64,000 nucleotides of DNA from Quercus robur (lineage: Eukaryota; Streptophyta; Magnoliopsida; Fagales; Fagaceae): the NCBI RefSeq assembly GCF_932294415.1, contig NC_065535.1, positions 94,008,862-94,072,861 on the forward strand, read 5' to 3'. This document shows positions 34,891 to 47,728 of this stretch, piece after piece (positions within the stretch are counted from its first letter, which is position 1; every line of letters begins with the position of its first letter). The notes beneath the pieces are model-generated. The model made no database searches, was not told the origin of the DNA, and saw only the letters and a program-made list of their open reading frames with translations. A program made the position numbers and the translations under genes.

Positions 34891-37171
34891 AACTAATAGC
34901 CGAAACGTTTGACCTTTTGTTGACCACTCCTCATTCTGCCACTTGGCTACATAAATTAATGCCATGTCTACCATTAAAAATATTGAACATTATATCTTTT
35001 CGGTGGTTTCCTTATTTAGTTTTATTGAGTAACTACTTATTATTGTTTATATACACGATTTACTTTTTGTTTTCTTCTTTCCATTTTTCCGTTTTCTATT
35101 TTTTTTTTTTTCCCACTGCGAAAGAAAACAAACCCAGCAAAGGTTGTGGACAAAAAACAGAGTGCCCTTGACTGCTATTGGTAATTCTTTTCTTCACAAA
35201 CATTAGTTGGTCTTGCTTATTCTTGCATTTGTTGGTCTAACTCTTTCAAACCCACACCATTTCAGTGGGTAACTACTTACAGCGAAGGTTGTGGACAAAA
35301 AACAGAGTGCCCCTGACACTACTGTTATTGGTAATTCTTTTCTTCATGAACATTAGTTGGTCTTGCTTACTCTTGCATTAGTTGGTCTAACTCTTTCAAA
35401 TCCACATTGTTGATTTTTGTTTTCTTCTTATCGTTTTCTGTTTTCTGTTTTTTTTTTTTTTTTTTTTTCCTCTGCGAGAAGAAACCTAGCAAAGGTTGTG
35501 GAGAAAAAAACAGAGTAACCTAACAAAATCACTACGGTAACCTTCCACTAATTTGATAGAAATATTGTTTTTCCATTGTCTCTCCCTCTATCCGAAATAA
35601 AAATTGGGTTAACGTAGACAACCTTACAATATATAATAGCCCCCATCTGAAGGAGAATCACGCAAAGCCAACGACGAAGGTTGGTCATTTAGATCATGTG
35701 ATGATTTTGTTTAAACAATATTTGACTATGTTCTGTGAGAAAAAAAGGAAAAAAATTATTTTAAAATGAAAAAATTCATTATTTTAGAACTCAATAATTG
35801 ATCGTTGAAGCCAACGGCCTCTCATTGGAACCAAAACTGCGAAACTGAGAGAGACTCTTCAATTTGTTTGTTCTACCTGTTTGTTGTGTTATTTGTTGCA
35901 TTACAGGAACTGTTCAATTTGTCAACAGGTTGTGTATTTTTGTTTTTAATTTTTTTTTTAATAATTACAAATGTTAATAACTAAGACATTGAAATTTTGT
36001 GCACACCATGTGTTTGACAAAATGCCTTACTTACTCTTGCATTAGTTTATAGCCACTTTATAGTTTGTGCATCTTGGTTTAAGTTGCTACTGGTCATTGA
36101 CTACTTTTTATGCATCTTGCATAAATAATCACTGTTCTTAATCAGTAGATTTGATTACAATTCCCAAATTTTCAATTGATATAGAAATAATGGAAGGATG
36201 AATTGTTGTTCTTTTCAAATTTTTTTATAATGAGTTTGTTCACCCAATTATAAGCCATGTTTGGGTGAACATGGCTTATGAACCTAATTGATAGTTTAAA
36301 TTTTAAAATTAAAAAGTTTTAAAAAACCTTATTTTGCAGGTCCTCTCATTTTTGGATAAAGAGCTGCATACTTTTTGAGGGAAAGAACTACATAACTGTG
36401 TCAACTCCAGGTTTGTTAACAATTGCTCTAATTTTTTTTAAAAAAGTTTATGTTGCATTTCTTTTCTACATATTCAGAATAATTATTAATGTCATCTTCA
36501 ACAAAAATTTGCAGCATAAAAATGCTAATTAACAATAGATACATGCTTGAAAGAATATTCCCTTTTTTAACGCCTATTTGCTATCTTTTATTTATACAAT
36601 AATAGTTATGATTTGATCTTCTATAAATACTATGTTTTTTATTATATTTCCAAAGTATGAAGAAAACTGATTCAATAGAAAAAAAAAAAAAAAAAATCAA
36701 AACTTAATGCATACAAATTCTTGATGCATATAAAAGCATGACACGGCACTTGATGCAAAGAAACATAATCATGGCCTACTACGATTAACGTGAATCAATA
36801 TATATCTCATATATGAAATGTAGCATAGCATATAGGTTCAAAAATCAAAAGAGATTTTCAAAAACAATCACGGCAGAAAACTAGAACACCAAGAAATCAG
36901 TTTTTCTTTAATTCTATAACTCAATCACATGTTATATATTTTCTAAATTTTCTTTATTTATAATGAACGATGATATATTCATCATGTTTGTATGTGTTGA
37001 GACAATGTTGTCACTTTTAGATGGTTCTTGGACGTATAGCTGTTAGCAAATGTTTTAGTTACATGATTTTATTTTACAAATTCAATTTTGGTGTTGTAGT
37101 AAAATAAACCAAGATTAAATTTTATATTGTACTCAATAACTTTCTCATGCATCGCACGGGTTAGAGACTAG
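34881..37171 (+). mobile_element. Probable non-autonomous Helitron
   Basis: The right end shows the Helitron 3' signature: a partial hairpin CATGCATCGCACGGG, then TTAGAGACTAG followed by T. The left end is TCTATATAATAACTAATAGC, a start I associate with plant Helitrons, next to a (TATATC)n tract. The interior has imperfect direct repeats (AGCAAAGGTTGTGGA at about 35136, 35281 and 35486 with shared TTAGTTGGTCTTGCTTA flanks). No RepHel gene is present. The exact 5' end is uncertain because of the repeat tract. Confidence 0.55.
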
Positions 37172-37763
37172 TAATATAAATTTAAGTAAATAGGATCAAT
37201 CTCACAGTGCTATAAAATCACGCAAAAAGCGTTATTCTTAAAGGTTGATTCGTGCCACCCAAAGTAAAACTTGGTGCGATTGGTTCTCTTAGTCAAACAA
37301 CCCCCTAGGATTAGACTATAGTATCGACTTTTGTGATGTACGTACTTCCACTCACAAAAAGGTTTAAGAACAACCTTCTATTGTCTTTCCTTAAAAAACA
37401 AATATTCTTGTAGAAAAATATGTGGAAGAGAAAGATCATAGAATTGTGTATATCTAAATATAGAATAGTAAAAAGACCCTTTAGAGAAGGTATTATGATG
37501 AGTATTATATATGCTACTTATGAAGATAATAGTTTATAGTTATTGGTTACTAATAACTCTTAAAAGCCCAATGTCTATATTATCAATTATTGCCTAATTG
37601 CTATTTTTCTCATAATTGACTAATGGCTATTTTACTCATAAATTTTCAAAAGTTATAAAATAAATAAGAATAAAAGTGTTTGGAATACAAACCCACGCCA
37701 ACAAATTATATACACGAGGTTGAAGTTAATAGTAGATATATAATAATTTTTGTTCTTAAGGAA
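37172..37763. other. Spacer between Helitron and LTR element
   Basis: AT-rich with no gene. The last five bases (37759-37763, AGGAA) are the left target duplication of the LTR element. Confidence 0.4.
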
Positions 37764-38460
37764 TGTAGGGCCGGGGAGCTTATGATCCGGCCCACGCTCT
37801 ATCCGGGCTCAGGGCCCGTGCCGAGGAGGTACTGTGCCGAGGACGAGTGATCAAAGGCCGAGGTGTTAAGGGGGACAGTTGAGGACGATCCTATCCTCGG
37901 CACTCCAGGACTTCGGTGAGAAGAGCAACGTCTTGGTGAGGGCTATCCCCAAACAGCTCCCTGAAGGGGATGTGAGTGGAATAGGGCCCACGTGGAGGTA
38001 CGGTGCAAAATTGGTTAAAAGGAAAATACGTCCCCTCCGCATTAAATGCACCTGCCAGCGTCCTAATCATGTTAATGAGAAAAGACGCTTGGACGGTGTA
38101 ACTTCGATCATCGCAACTAACAGAAAGTAAGAGGGGACAGCTGATGGGACGGGTACAGAAGTAAGCACCTGCCTGACCAACAAGTGGAGGGCTAAGATCA
38201 ACTAAGAAGGACTATATAAAAGTTAGTGCACCAAGAGGGGGCTGGAAAAAATGGCCAAAAACCAGAGCCTTCCAGCCCGCCTCCAGGAGAAAGACTCCTA
38301 GGACGAAAATGACTTAGCCATGTATGTATACCACGAAAAACCCTCCGTTTGGTGACCAAGGCCTAGCCTTTCAAACCCATGCTCTACAAATCATATTGTT
38401 TGGGCCTTTTTACGTACGAACCCAACACTGTTACAAGTCGTTACAAATCGCGTCCTTACA
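37764..38460 (+). repeat. Left LTR
   Basis: 697 bp, TG...CA ends, pairs with 43065-43766. Confidence 0.9.
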
Positions 38461-38680
38461 ATTGGCGCCGTCTGTGAGAAAGGCTTGTGTGTTGGCATAG
38501 GCGGTAGGTTAAGACAATTCCCTTGTCATTTCTAACAGCCGGTTATAGTGTTCTAGCGTAAAGTTCCACTAGGGGCTATGATTCTTGACTAGGGGCTACG
38601 CTTTGTAACGTCAATCGCATGGATGGTTCTAGGGGCTTGGCCGAGGAGCCAATCCCCCTAAAGCCAAGGCCCCATGCCAA

Positions 38681-39455
38681 AAACTGAGTTTTGGACAGAA
38701 TCAGGGTATTGCATGGTCCTCGAACTCAAACCTATGGGGAAACCAACTACTTGGAAGAAAAATTGAGTTTTGGACAGAACCAAGATATTGCATGGTCCTC
38801 GGACTCAAACCTATGGGGAAACCAACTACTTAGAAGAAAAACTGAGTTTTGGACAGAACCAGGGTATTGCATGGTCCTCGGACTCAAACCTATGGGGAAA
38901 CCAACTACTTGGAAGAAAAACTGAGTTTTTTACAGAACTAGGGTATTGCATGGTCCTCGGACTCAAACCTATGAGGAAACCAACTACTTGGAAGAAAACT
39001 GAGTTTTGGATAGAACCAAGGTATTGCATGGTCCTCGGACTCAAACCTATGGGGAAACCAACTACTTGGAAGAAAAACTGAGTTTTGGATAGAACCAAGG
39101 TATTCAATGGTCCTCGGACTCAAACCTATGGGGAAACCAACTACTTGAAAGAAAAACTGAGTTTTGGACAGAACCAAGGTATTGCATGGTCCTCGAACTC
39201 AAACCTCTGGGGAAACCAACTACTTATCAAAATCGAGTTTTGGACAGAACCAAGGTATTGCATGGTCCTCGGACTCAAACCTATGGGGAAACCAACTACT
39301 TATCAAAATCAAGTTTTGGACAGAACCAAGGTATTGCATGGTCCTCGGACTCAAACCTATGGGGAAACCAACTACTTATTAAAATCAAGTTTTGGACAGA
39401 ACCAAGGTATTGCATGGTCCTCGGACTCAAACCTATGGGGAAACCAACTACTTTA
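38681..39455. repeat. Ten-copy tandem array in the LTR element
   Basis: A 76-80 bp unit (TTTTGGACAGAACCAAGGTA, then TTGCATGGTCCTCGGACTCA, then ACCTATGGGGAAACCAACTA) recurs about ten times. The last three to four copies have a shorter junction (TTATCAAAATC). Several long frames on both strands come only from the repeat and are not genes. Confidence 0.93.
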
Positions 39456-39841
39456 AAAAACCTGGGCACAAAGCAGGACTTAGCGACTACACATGACATC
39501 TAAAATGATGCCTATATCTTCGTTGAATAAGGGTTAGAAATGAGTCCAAAGCTCTGCAGATACAGGTAAGCTAGGATTTTGAAACGTAATGTTAAATGTA
39601 TCGCGTGCACAAATATTCACACATGTTAAGATAAATTAGCTCAAAATTCATAAACAATAGTAAGTATCGACAAGGGCAACTAAACAAGTAACCAAAAGGA
39701 AAAATGAAGAAAAAGATTTCATACATACATGTTCAACAGGTTCAAACTATTAATGGATTACAAAGTTTTCAAAATGAAAAAGAAACAAGTTAATCGTTAA
39801 ACTAAAAACAAATACGAAGCCTAGCCAGGGTCCCTACTTCT

Positions 39842-42530
39842 TTAGTTTTGCGTCGACCACGTCCTGGGAAGGAGGAACGGGATCAGCTTTGACGCCCTAG
39901 AGGATAGTCCCTTCTGGGGAAGGCTGAACAGGGTCAGTATCGGTACTCTTGGGGACCGCAGCAAGGGGAATTGCCTGTGGGGGCTGGGCAAGTATGGCTC
40001 GCTCCTCAGCATTAAGCATCTGAGTGCCAACCACGGGCTCAGTAACCTCTTTGGGTACATCAGGATCCGTATGCTGAGATATTTTTATCACATCCTGAGG
40101 TTCTCCCTCTTTGAGCGTCTTGCCAGGAGAGCCGCCGACCTGTAACTTTTCCGACTGGGTGACCCCTTCCTCGGGTTGGTCGCTCATAGCCACGGAGCTG
40201 GAGGAGGTGGCCTCACGGATGGCTGTAGGGTAAAATATGTTCTCCGCTTTCCACAAATCGGATGAAGCATTCACCCCAGCTCGCTTCAATGCCTCTTCCC
40301 AAACCTGGGAGCAGTAAAGCCTGCATACTCCAGGAATCTGGGCTTTAAGGATGGCTTGGGTTTCAGCTACCCCCGCATTATAACCATCATCCTCGACCGT
40401 TTCCTTGGTAGTTTCAGCCTCATTTCTGGCATACTCGGCCTCCTGCTTGGCCCTTATGGCTTCGTCACGGGCATACTTCGCCACACCTTTGTCATGCTCT
40501 GCCGCGGCTAGCTTTTTACTTAATCCTTGATCAGGTCTTTAGCTATTTGCAACTGATCCTCGGCTTCTAGTAGACGTTTTGTTTGGTCCTCGGCCTGTTT
40601 TTGGGCGCTAGCTAAGCCCGCTGAGGCGTTATCCCTTTCACGGATAGCGACTGTTAGGTCAGCCTTGGCCTTGGTGAGGTCATCCTCAGAAGCTTGGAGA
40701 GTCTTCGCGGCCGTTAAGCGCTTGGTGCGTTCATTATCGGCCGCCTTACTCTTATTATTCACCTCTTCCTCCATCCTATAGGTGGCCTGGAGAGCCTGGC
40801 AAGGGAGATAAATGCATAGTTAATGACAAACCAGGAGCGAGAGTTAATAAATTTTTAGGTTTCAAGAAACCTTACCATGCCCAAGTACCTCTTAGTACTG
40901 AGGAAGACCTCCTACATCCTCATTTTCTTCAGTCCATCCATGTTAGTGGGAAGTAGCATGATTCTCCCTAGTGCGTCTGCCACGTAGCCACCTTCGCCAT
41001 CTCCAAGGTCCCTCATAGATGCAGTTTCCAGTAGTGGACCCCCGTGAAGCATTGGGGCAGGAAGCCAGGCGCTTGGCGAGGACTGGGCCTCGATCCCCCT
41101 TCCCTTACCTTGAGAGGATTGGACTTCAGTTTCTTTACTCTTACTTTGGTGTCCAATCTACAATTGTTTTGTGCGCGGAGCCTCCTCCTTCTCCTTAGAA
41201 GGTTGGGATTTTCCCCCGTCCATGGTTTCCTTGCCCTTGGGGCTCCTCTTTCTCTTTGAATCAGTGCCTTCCGGCCGAGGAGGCAGAGCTGGTTGGGAAG
41301 AAGCAGGAAGTTTGGGGTGGGGGGATTGTGGCTGTGACTTGGTGGAAGATGACCTAGTCTGGACAAACTGGGGTTGAAGTGGTGGGGAAGAAGCATTGGG
41401 TTGTGGCGTTCCCTGCGTATCCTTCCCAGGTTGACCCTCGAGGAGTTCAAGTAAGGGGGTCGGGGGCTTTCTCTTGAGTCCCATCTCGGCTTGAGAAGAG
41501 GTGCCTACTGACGACAATTCCACCTCGGACAAGGCTGGGTTACCTATATCACCAGAAGGATCCTCGGATTGGTGGGCTAGGTCAAATACCCCAAAACCTT
41601 CCTCGGGCCGGTCTAGCTCGCCTTCGTCCTCTGCTACTTGATGAGACGAGAAGGGGCCCACCGGTGGGATGTTCTCAGGGACAGATGGTTCCTGGGAGAT
41701 TAAAAATTCTGTCTCGACCACAGTAATTTTTGGAAGCCAAGGACGGCTGACGCTGATCACGTGCCTTGCGTCCGCAAATGACTTCTGAACAGGAGGGTAC
41801 CCTAGTATTTTGTGAGCTGCTCAGACTTGACCATCTCCGTCATTTACGAAAACTGTCGCTTGTAAGACAGTCTCCAAGTCCGCCCGGTTTACTAAGTGAA
41901 AATGTCATTAGTAGGCGTGTGGATCTACAAAAAGAAAAACACGTATGCATGGTTAGTTACCGAACAACATCAGATTAGAATGGCGTAAAGGTTCATCGCC
42001 CTTCCATTGCCAGTACCCCACCTGGTTCTCCTTCTACTATGGGGCATGGATCGCCATTGTGCCATTCACCAGAGACGATAAGGAAATCCTTGTTTAATCC
42101 CTTGTTAGAGTCAGGGAGGCACTGGATTAATCGAACCCTTTCGTCCTTCGTCTTCACGTAGTAGGTTTTCCCCTTCAAGTTTTGGAGATTATAGCACCAG
42201 TTCACATCATGGTGGGTCAGTCTTAACCCCATCTTCTCGTTTAAAGCGCCCACGCAACCCAGAATCCTAAAAACGTTGCCGGCGCACTAGGTGGGGGCTA
42301 ATCGGAAGTGCCTGAGGTAACCCCTCGTTACCGGCCCCATAGGGATTCTCATACCCCCCTCTACAAAGGCGAGGACGGGAATTACTACCGCGCCTGTTTC
42401 CCTCTTATAGTGCCACTCTCCCATCTTACAATGCCTCAAACTTACGTTGGGAGGAATCCTATAATCGACGATGAACTTATTCATTACCTCTTCAGTATCG
42501 ACTAATTTCCTTAGTCTCAATTTAGCCATC
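39842..42530 (-). mobile_element. Antisense coding tract of the LTR element
   Basis: On the strand opposite to the LTR direction are several protein-like stretches. The 5'-most resembles the plant 'putative gypsy type transposon' domain (Transposase_28 type: MGPVTRGYLRHFRLAPT). Later parts are Pro/Ser-rich and then coiled-coil (ADLTVAIRERDNASAGLASA). This layout is known from plant LARD-type elements. It is treated here as a fossil, and intactness was not assessed. Confidence 0.6.
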
Positions 42531-43064
42531 TCTATGATTTACTAAACAAACCCAACCCGCGATGGGAGAAGAAAGGGAACCAAAGAAAAATAAACCCAGA
42601 AAAGAAAAAGCACGAATTAATGGAGGTAGGGAACTTACATAAAAGAGGAAAGGCGCTTCGGATAGGCTTTTTGTGCTGGAGATAGACTTGAATTTGGACG
42701 AAAGTTCAGATGAACCCAGAATATACGCGTTAGAACTCTTAAGTGCAAAACTGAAGAGACAGATCCGTTCCAAAAAATCTCTTATACTTTCTAGAGTAAC
42801 TGCACAAATTTTCCCGCCCATAAAGACCAAGGGATCACCACCGTTCGATCTTCATCATGCCATAGAACGTGGGAAACACAAAGCCACCCGTATTTAATAA
42901 GGCCACGTTTTGCCTTCCAAGGGCTCTAGGAACGTGTCTCGGGTAGATAAAAAGTCTTGGGAACCGATAGATGACAAGGATGGACAGGCATTGGCAGATG
43001 TCTGATGTCATCAAAACCCTCCTATCTGTCCGAGGAGTCGGATAGCAGGATTTTAAGGGGCTAT

Positions 43065-43766
43065 TGTAGGGCCGGGGAGCTTATGATTCGGCCCACGCTC
43101 TATCCGGGCTCAGGGCCCGTGCCAAGGAGGTAGTGTGCCGAGGACGAGTGATCAAAGGCTGAGGTGTTAAGGGGGACAGCTGAGGACGACCCTATCCTCG
43201 GCACTCCAGGACTTCGGTGAGAAGAGCAACGTCTTGGTGAGGGCTATCCCCAAACAGCCCCCTGAAGGGGATGTGAGTGGAATAGGGCCCACGTGGAGGT
43301 ACGGTGCAAAATTGGTTAAAAGGAAAATACGTCCCCTCCGCATTAAATGCACCTGCCAGCGTCCTGATCATGTTAATGAGAAAAGACACTTGGACGGTGT
43401 AACTTCGATCATCGCAACTAACAGAAAGTAAGAGGGGACAGCTAATGGGACGGGTACAGAAGTAAGCACCTGCCTGACCAACAAGTGGAGGGCTAAGATC
43501 AACTAAGAAGGACTATATAATGTAAAAGTTAGTGTACCAAGAGGGGGCTGGAAAAAATGGCCAAAAACCAGAGCCTTCCAGCCCGCCTCCAAGAGAAAGA
43601 CTCCTAGGGCGAAAACGACTTAACCATGTATGTATACCACGAAAAACCCTCCGTTTGGTGACCAAGGCCTAACCTTTCAAACCCACGCTCTACAAATCAT
43701 ATTGTTTGGGCCTTTTTACGTACGAACCCAACACTGTTACGGGTCGTTACAAATCGCGTCCTTACA
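43065..43766 (+). repeat. Right LTR
   Basis: 702 bp, nearly identical to the left LTR, with a short extra stretch (near 43520) as the main length difference. Confidence 0.9.
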
Positions 43767-43771
43767 AGGAA

Positions 43772-45140
43772 CAACTTGAATATTTTTAAAGTTTTAGTAA
43801 CACTAGGCCTGTTTGATTTTAGCAGAAAGGGGGTGCATTATGTATTCATTTTCAAGTTTTCGTGGGACCCATACTAAAAAACTTGTTTGACTTTGTATTT
43901 GTATTCAGTTTTCATTTTCAGTATCCAAAAAAATAGGATTTGAATATAAAAACTAAATACAACTTTTTGGTGTTTTCATTTTCTTAAAAATGAAAACAAT
44001 TGTATTTTTGTAAAAAAAATCAAATCTATGGATCCCACTAACATTGACTTGTCCCATCAAAAAACACACTCTCTCTCAATTGTGTTGAATTTTTAATTGA
44101 AAAATATAAAGTGAAAAAAAAAAAAGAAGAAAAAGCAAAAACTAGACCAGAAAATAATGCCAAACATGAAATGGGTTGGATAGAGAAAATAAATACAAGA
44201 ATTGATAAACTAAAAATGAATTCAAAAAATTAAAAGAAAAAATAAATCCATCCCATTGATAACCAAATAGGGGTAACATTAGAGCATCTTCAATAATTTA
44301 GCCAAATTTTCACATGTTTTGGAGAGCAACCAATTTTAGTATTTTATCTAACTATTTTTTAAATATAATTTTCTTCATTATTACTTTAATCTTTCTTTAC
44401 TAGAATTATTTTATAGACAAAGTTTAGCAACAAAATTAGTTATAGTTTTACTCAATATCTTGTTATTGGGAGTAAATTTTGACAAATCCACCGTTGGATT
44501 ACATTTTCTTCTTATATCCTCAATGCTTACAAAATTTCTATAAAATTAAATATCAATAACCATGTCATCAATAAATTTTTTAAATTGCAATTTTTTGTAG
44601 TTTAAAATTATGCATAAAATATAAATTTATAGATCATAAAGTAAATAATATCCAATTAGCACAAAATTTGATATGTGTATTAAAAACATAAAGAATATGC
44701 AATCCAACTGTTAGATTTTCAAAATATGTAATAATGTGAAAGATATTGAGTAAGACTGTGATTTTAGGATACAACCAATTTTGTAGCTAAATTTTCTACT
44801 TATTTTATCTGTTTTTCTGTTCCTCAAAAAAAAAAAAAAAATTATCTGTTTTTCTCTCCTAATATCTCTCCACATAGACTGACTCGATTTCTTCCTAAAC
44901 CAAACTCAACCCATAGTCTCACACAAACCCGTGAGAGAGAGGAAATCAATCAGCGGCGTGCCTCCATTGCCACTATCGTCCTTGCCTTCCTCCGTCATGC
45001 TTGTCCACCCCCTACCCTCCACCACCGCCACTCCACTACTTAGGTCGAAATCGTCCCTTCCACTCTAACGTCATTCCTCTTTGCTGTTGATTTTGTATTT
45101 CTTCTAGACCTAACCTCTATTTGTCTTTTTTGGGCCAGGA
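43772..45140. other. Spacer before MED22
   Basis: AT-rich. About 44283-44815 begins AGAGCATCTTCAATAATTTA and looks like a common plant MITE type, but I could not match its far end. No gene. Confidence 0.35.
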
Positions 45141-45212
45141 CAGAATTTGGCCCAAGTTAGCCATTTTAGGCTTTCGTTTGTATCTGTGAGAGTGCCCAGA
45201 GAGAGAGAGAGA

Positions 45213-47697
45213 ATGAATAAAGGCGGAGCAGGTGGAGTGGGTGGAGGCGGAAGTGGGAGCAGCAGTGGCGGAAGTGGACCCACCGCGGCTGCAACGGCAG
45301 CAGTAGCTCAAAAGCAGAAGACATTACTACAAAGAGTTGAAGCCGACATTGGCAGCATCGTTGACAACTTCACCCACCTCGTCAATGTCTCACGGGTATT
45401 CAAATATTTGTATTACATTGCTGTTTTTTTTGCTAAGCTTTTCTAACTGGGTTATTAAAATTTTAAGTCTTTGTGGGTCTTATTGGACAAAACTTTTGGA
45501 TCTTCCTTGCTTAATCATGGAAACCTGTGCTACACTCAAATGTTAAATTGCTTGATTTATGAATTGAGTTATTACATTTCACTATCAACAAATTTAACCA
45601 AGAATTTGTATCGAAAAATGCTAGGACCACGACAAATTACACAACTTTTGTCACAACTTGAGTGGTGGAGAAAAAGTGGTTGGTCTATGTGGGTTCACAT
45701 ATAGTTGTGACAAAATTTGTGTAATTTGTTGGGGTTCTAGCATTGTTGATTTGTATCTAGCTTTAAAATGGTTGTTTTGTTTGTCTTGGTTGGTTGCATG
45801 CTTATTCTCAATAACACGTGCATTGTTTGTATTAGAATAATGGTTAGTGATTAAATTTATCATGCTCTATTGGCTTAAGTTTTTCAAACTAAAGGGGTAG
45901 TTTAACATAGTATCAAAGTAGGTAGTCCTAAAGTCTAACCATGTCTCCACTTTACGTCACATTTCTAGTCCATTTGGATTGAGGGGGGAGGAAAGGAGAG
46001 TGGAGGGAAGTAGAATATAGTTGGCCAGAATTAGGCTAATTTCCAGTTAGCTCTACCCTACTCTCCTCTATTCCCCCTCCTTCCCCCTCAATCCAAACAG
46101 ACTAAAGGTGGGCTCACACCCAAGAGGGAGTGTTAGGATGATGGTCAAGTGGTTAAATTTGCCATTTCCTATCAGCATAAAGTTTTGGTACTAAGTGGTA
46201 GTTTAACAGATTGAACTGACTAGCCTTATCTTGTGGTTTTCTTCTTATCTGTACTAAGTTTTGAACAAATGGTTGTTCCCATCATCCTTAGCCTCGGTAG
46301 CATAGCTTGTGCCTATCATTGGTATCAACATGTCATTTTTAATGGAAGCTTTTGTTTTGTGTTGAATAGTTGTTTTTATAGATCCCATATTACCCAATAT
46401 CAACTTATCTAGGAGTTCAGTTGATGAATGAAAGCCTTTGATGCTTTAGGATTACAAGGCTGTGTTACTTGGGGGGGGGGGGGGGAATCAAGAGGGGAAG
46501 ATTTGGGGAAGAGACAGGATATGAAGTGGGGAGAAATAATCTGATTTGGTTGGACATCAAATTAAGTCCGTTAGGAAATAGATAGGATGAGAATGCTGAG
46601 AACTTAGCAAGGGGGACAGAGAGTGGATTTGAGAATATCAGCAAGAGAGAATTGAGAAAGAAGGTAAGAAAGAAAGAGGGGAAGGGGAGGGAGTCGAATA
46701 CAATGTTGGTAAAAGCGAGGGGCGCCCTTAGGCGCACAGGCCTCTTGGAGCCTAGGCACAAAGCGCAAAGCGCAAGTGCGCACCTGATTGAAGTGAAGCG
46801 CACATTTTAAAAAAATAAGTATTAATGAGAAATGCAACAATCAAATGATCAATTTCTCATATAAATTGAAATAAATTTTTTTATATAATTCATATAACAC
46901 TAGATAAGCCCTACTTTTACAATTTTAACACAAAAATTGCAAGTCAAGTCATTTTTTTTGGATAAGCTAGATATGAGTACTTCCATCTAATATCCTTTCT
47001 TAAATCTCCTATATCCATATTGCCCTATGAGGCTATGACTAATTAGTAATATTAGTTAGGGTAAAATATTATTTTGGTCTCTAAATTTTAATAAAAGTTT
47101 GTTTTTTGTCCTTAAAATTTAAAAAGTTCTTTTTTCATCCTTAAACTATTGAAAAGTTCATCTTTCATCCATAAACTATTGAAACTATTTTATTTATGTC
47201 CTTAAACTTTACTAAAAGTTTGTTTTCATCCCTAAACTATTGGAAAATTTTCTTTTTTCATCCCTATTTGTGTCTCTAAACTATTAAAAAAACTCTTTAC
47301 AAAGTTTAGGGATGAAAAATGAACTTTTTAAAATTTAGGGATGAAAAACAAACTTTCATTAAATTTTAGGGACCAAAATAGTATTTTACTCTATTAGTTA
47401 ATAATTTAATCACTTAATGACTATAACCCTATAAGAATTAGTTTGCTGTGTTCAACATCAACCACTAAAGTAACTAAACAATTACCACATATATTATATC
47501 ATACTTTTTTTTTTTTCATGAATGAGCTAAGAATATGAGGACATTGCAACATGATAATTGGTACCAAGCAGATATCCAAAAGGGAAAAAAATAGAATAAG
47601 AAGTAGTTAGGTAGGTTACTGTTTCAAGGAGAAAAAATAAAAATAGAGAAGAATTGGGAGGTTGTGGGTTGGGTTTTAGGACAAGTTATACTCAAAA

Positions 47698-47728
<31 letters not shown>

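Larger units (their letters stand above)
37764..43766. mobile_element. LTR retrotransposon, large non-autonomous type (LARD-like)
   Basis: Two LTRs (37764-38460 and 43065-43766), both starting TGTAGGGCCGGGG and ending CGTCCTTACA, are flanked by AGGAA at 37759-37763 and 43767-43771. A primer-binding-like TTGGCGCCGTCTGTGAG follows the first LTR, and a purine-rich tract (AAGGGGCTA) precedes the second. The interior has a tandem array and antisense coding sequence but no recognisable gag-pol, so it depends on another element. LTRs differ by roughly 2-3% by eye plus a small indel, suggesting a fairly young insertion (order of one to a few million years). Family probably Ty3/gypsy-related. Confidence 0.88.

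Noticed and set aside
38691-39503. Several 70-120 residue frames on both strands repeating WSSDSNLWGNQLL-type words
   Set aside because: They are produced by the ten-copy tandem array, whose unit length keeps frames open. They are not genes.
46468-46486. Run of G bases followed by hydrophobic minus-strand frames to 46840
   Set aside because: A homopolymer (possibly with assembly length error) and AT/CT-rich intron of MED22. No coding signature.
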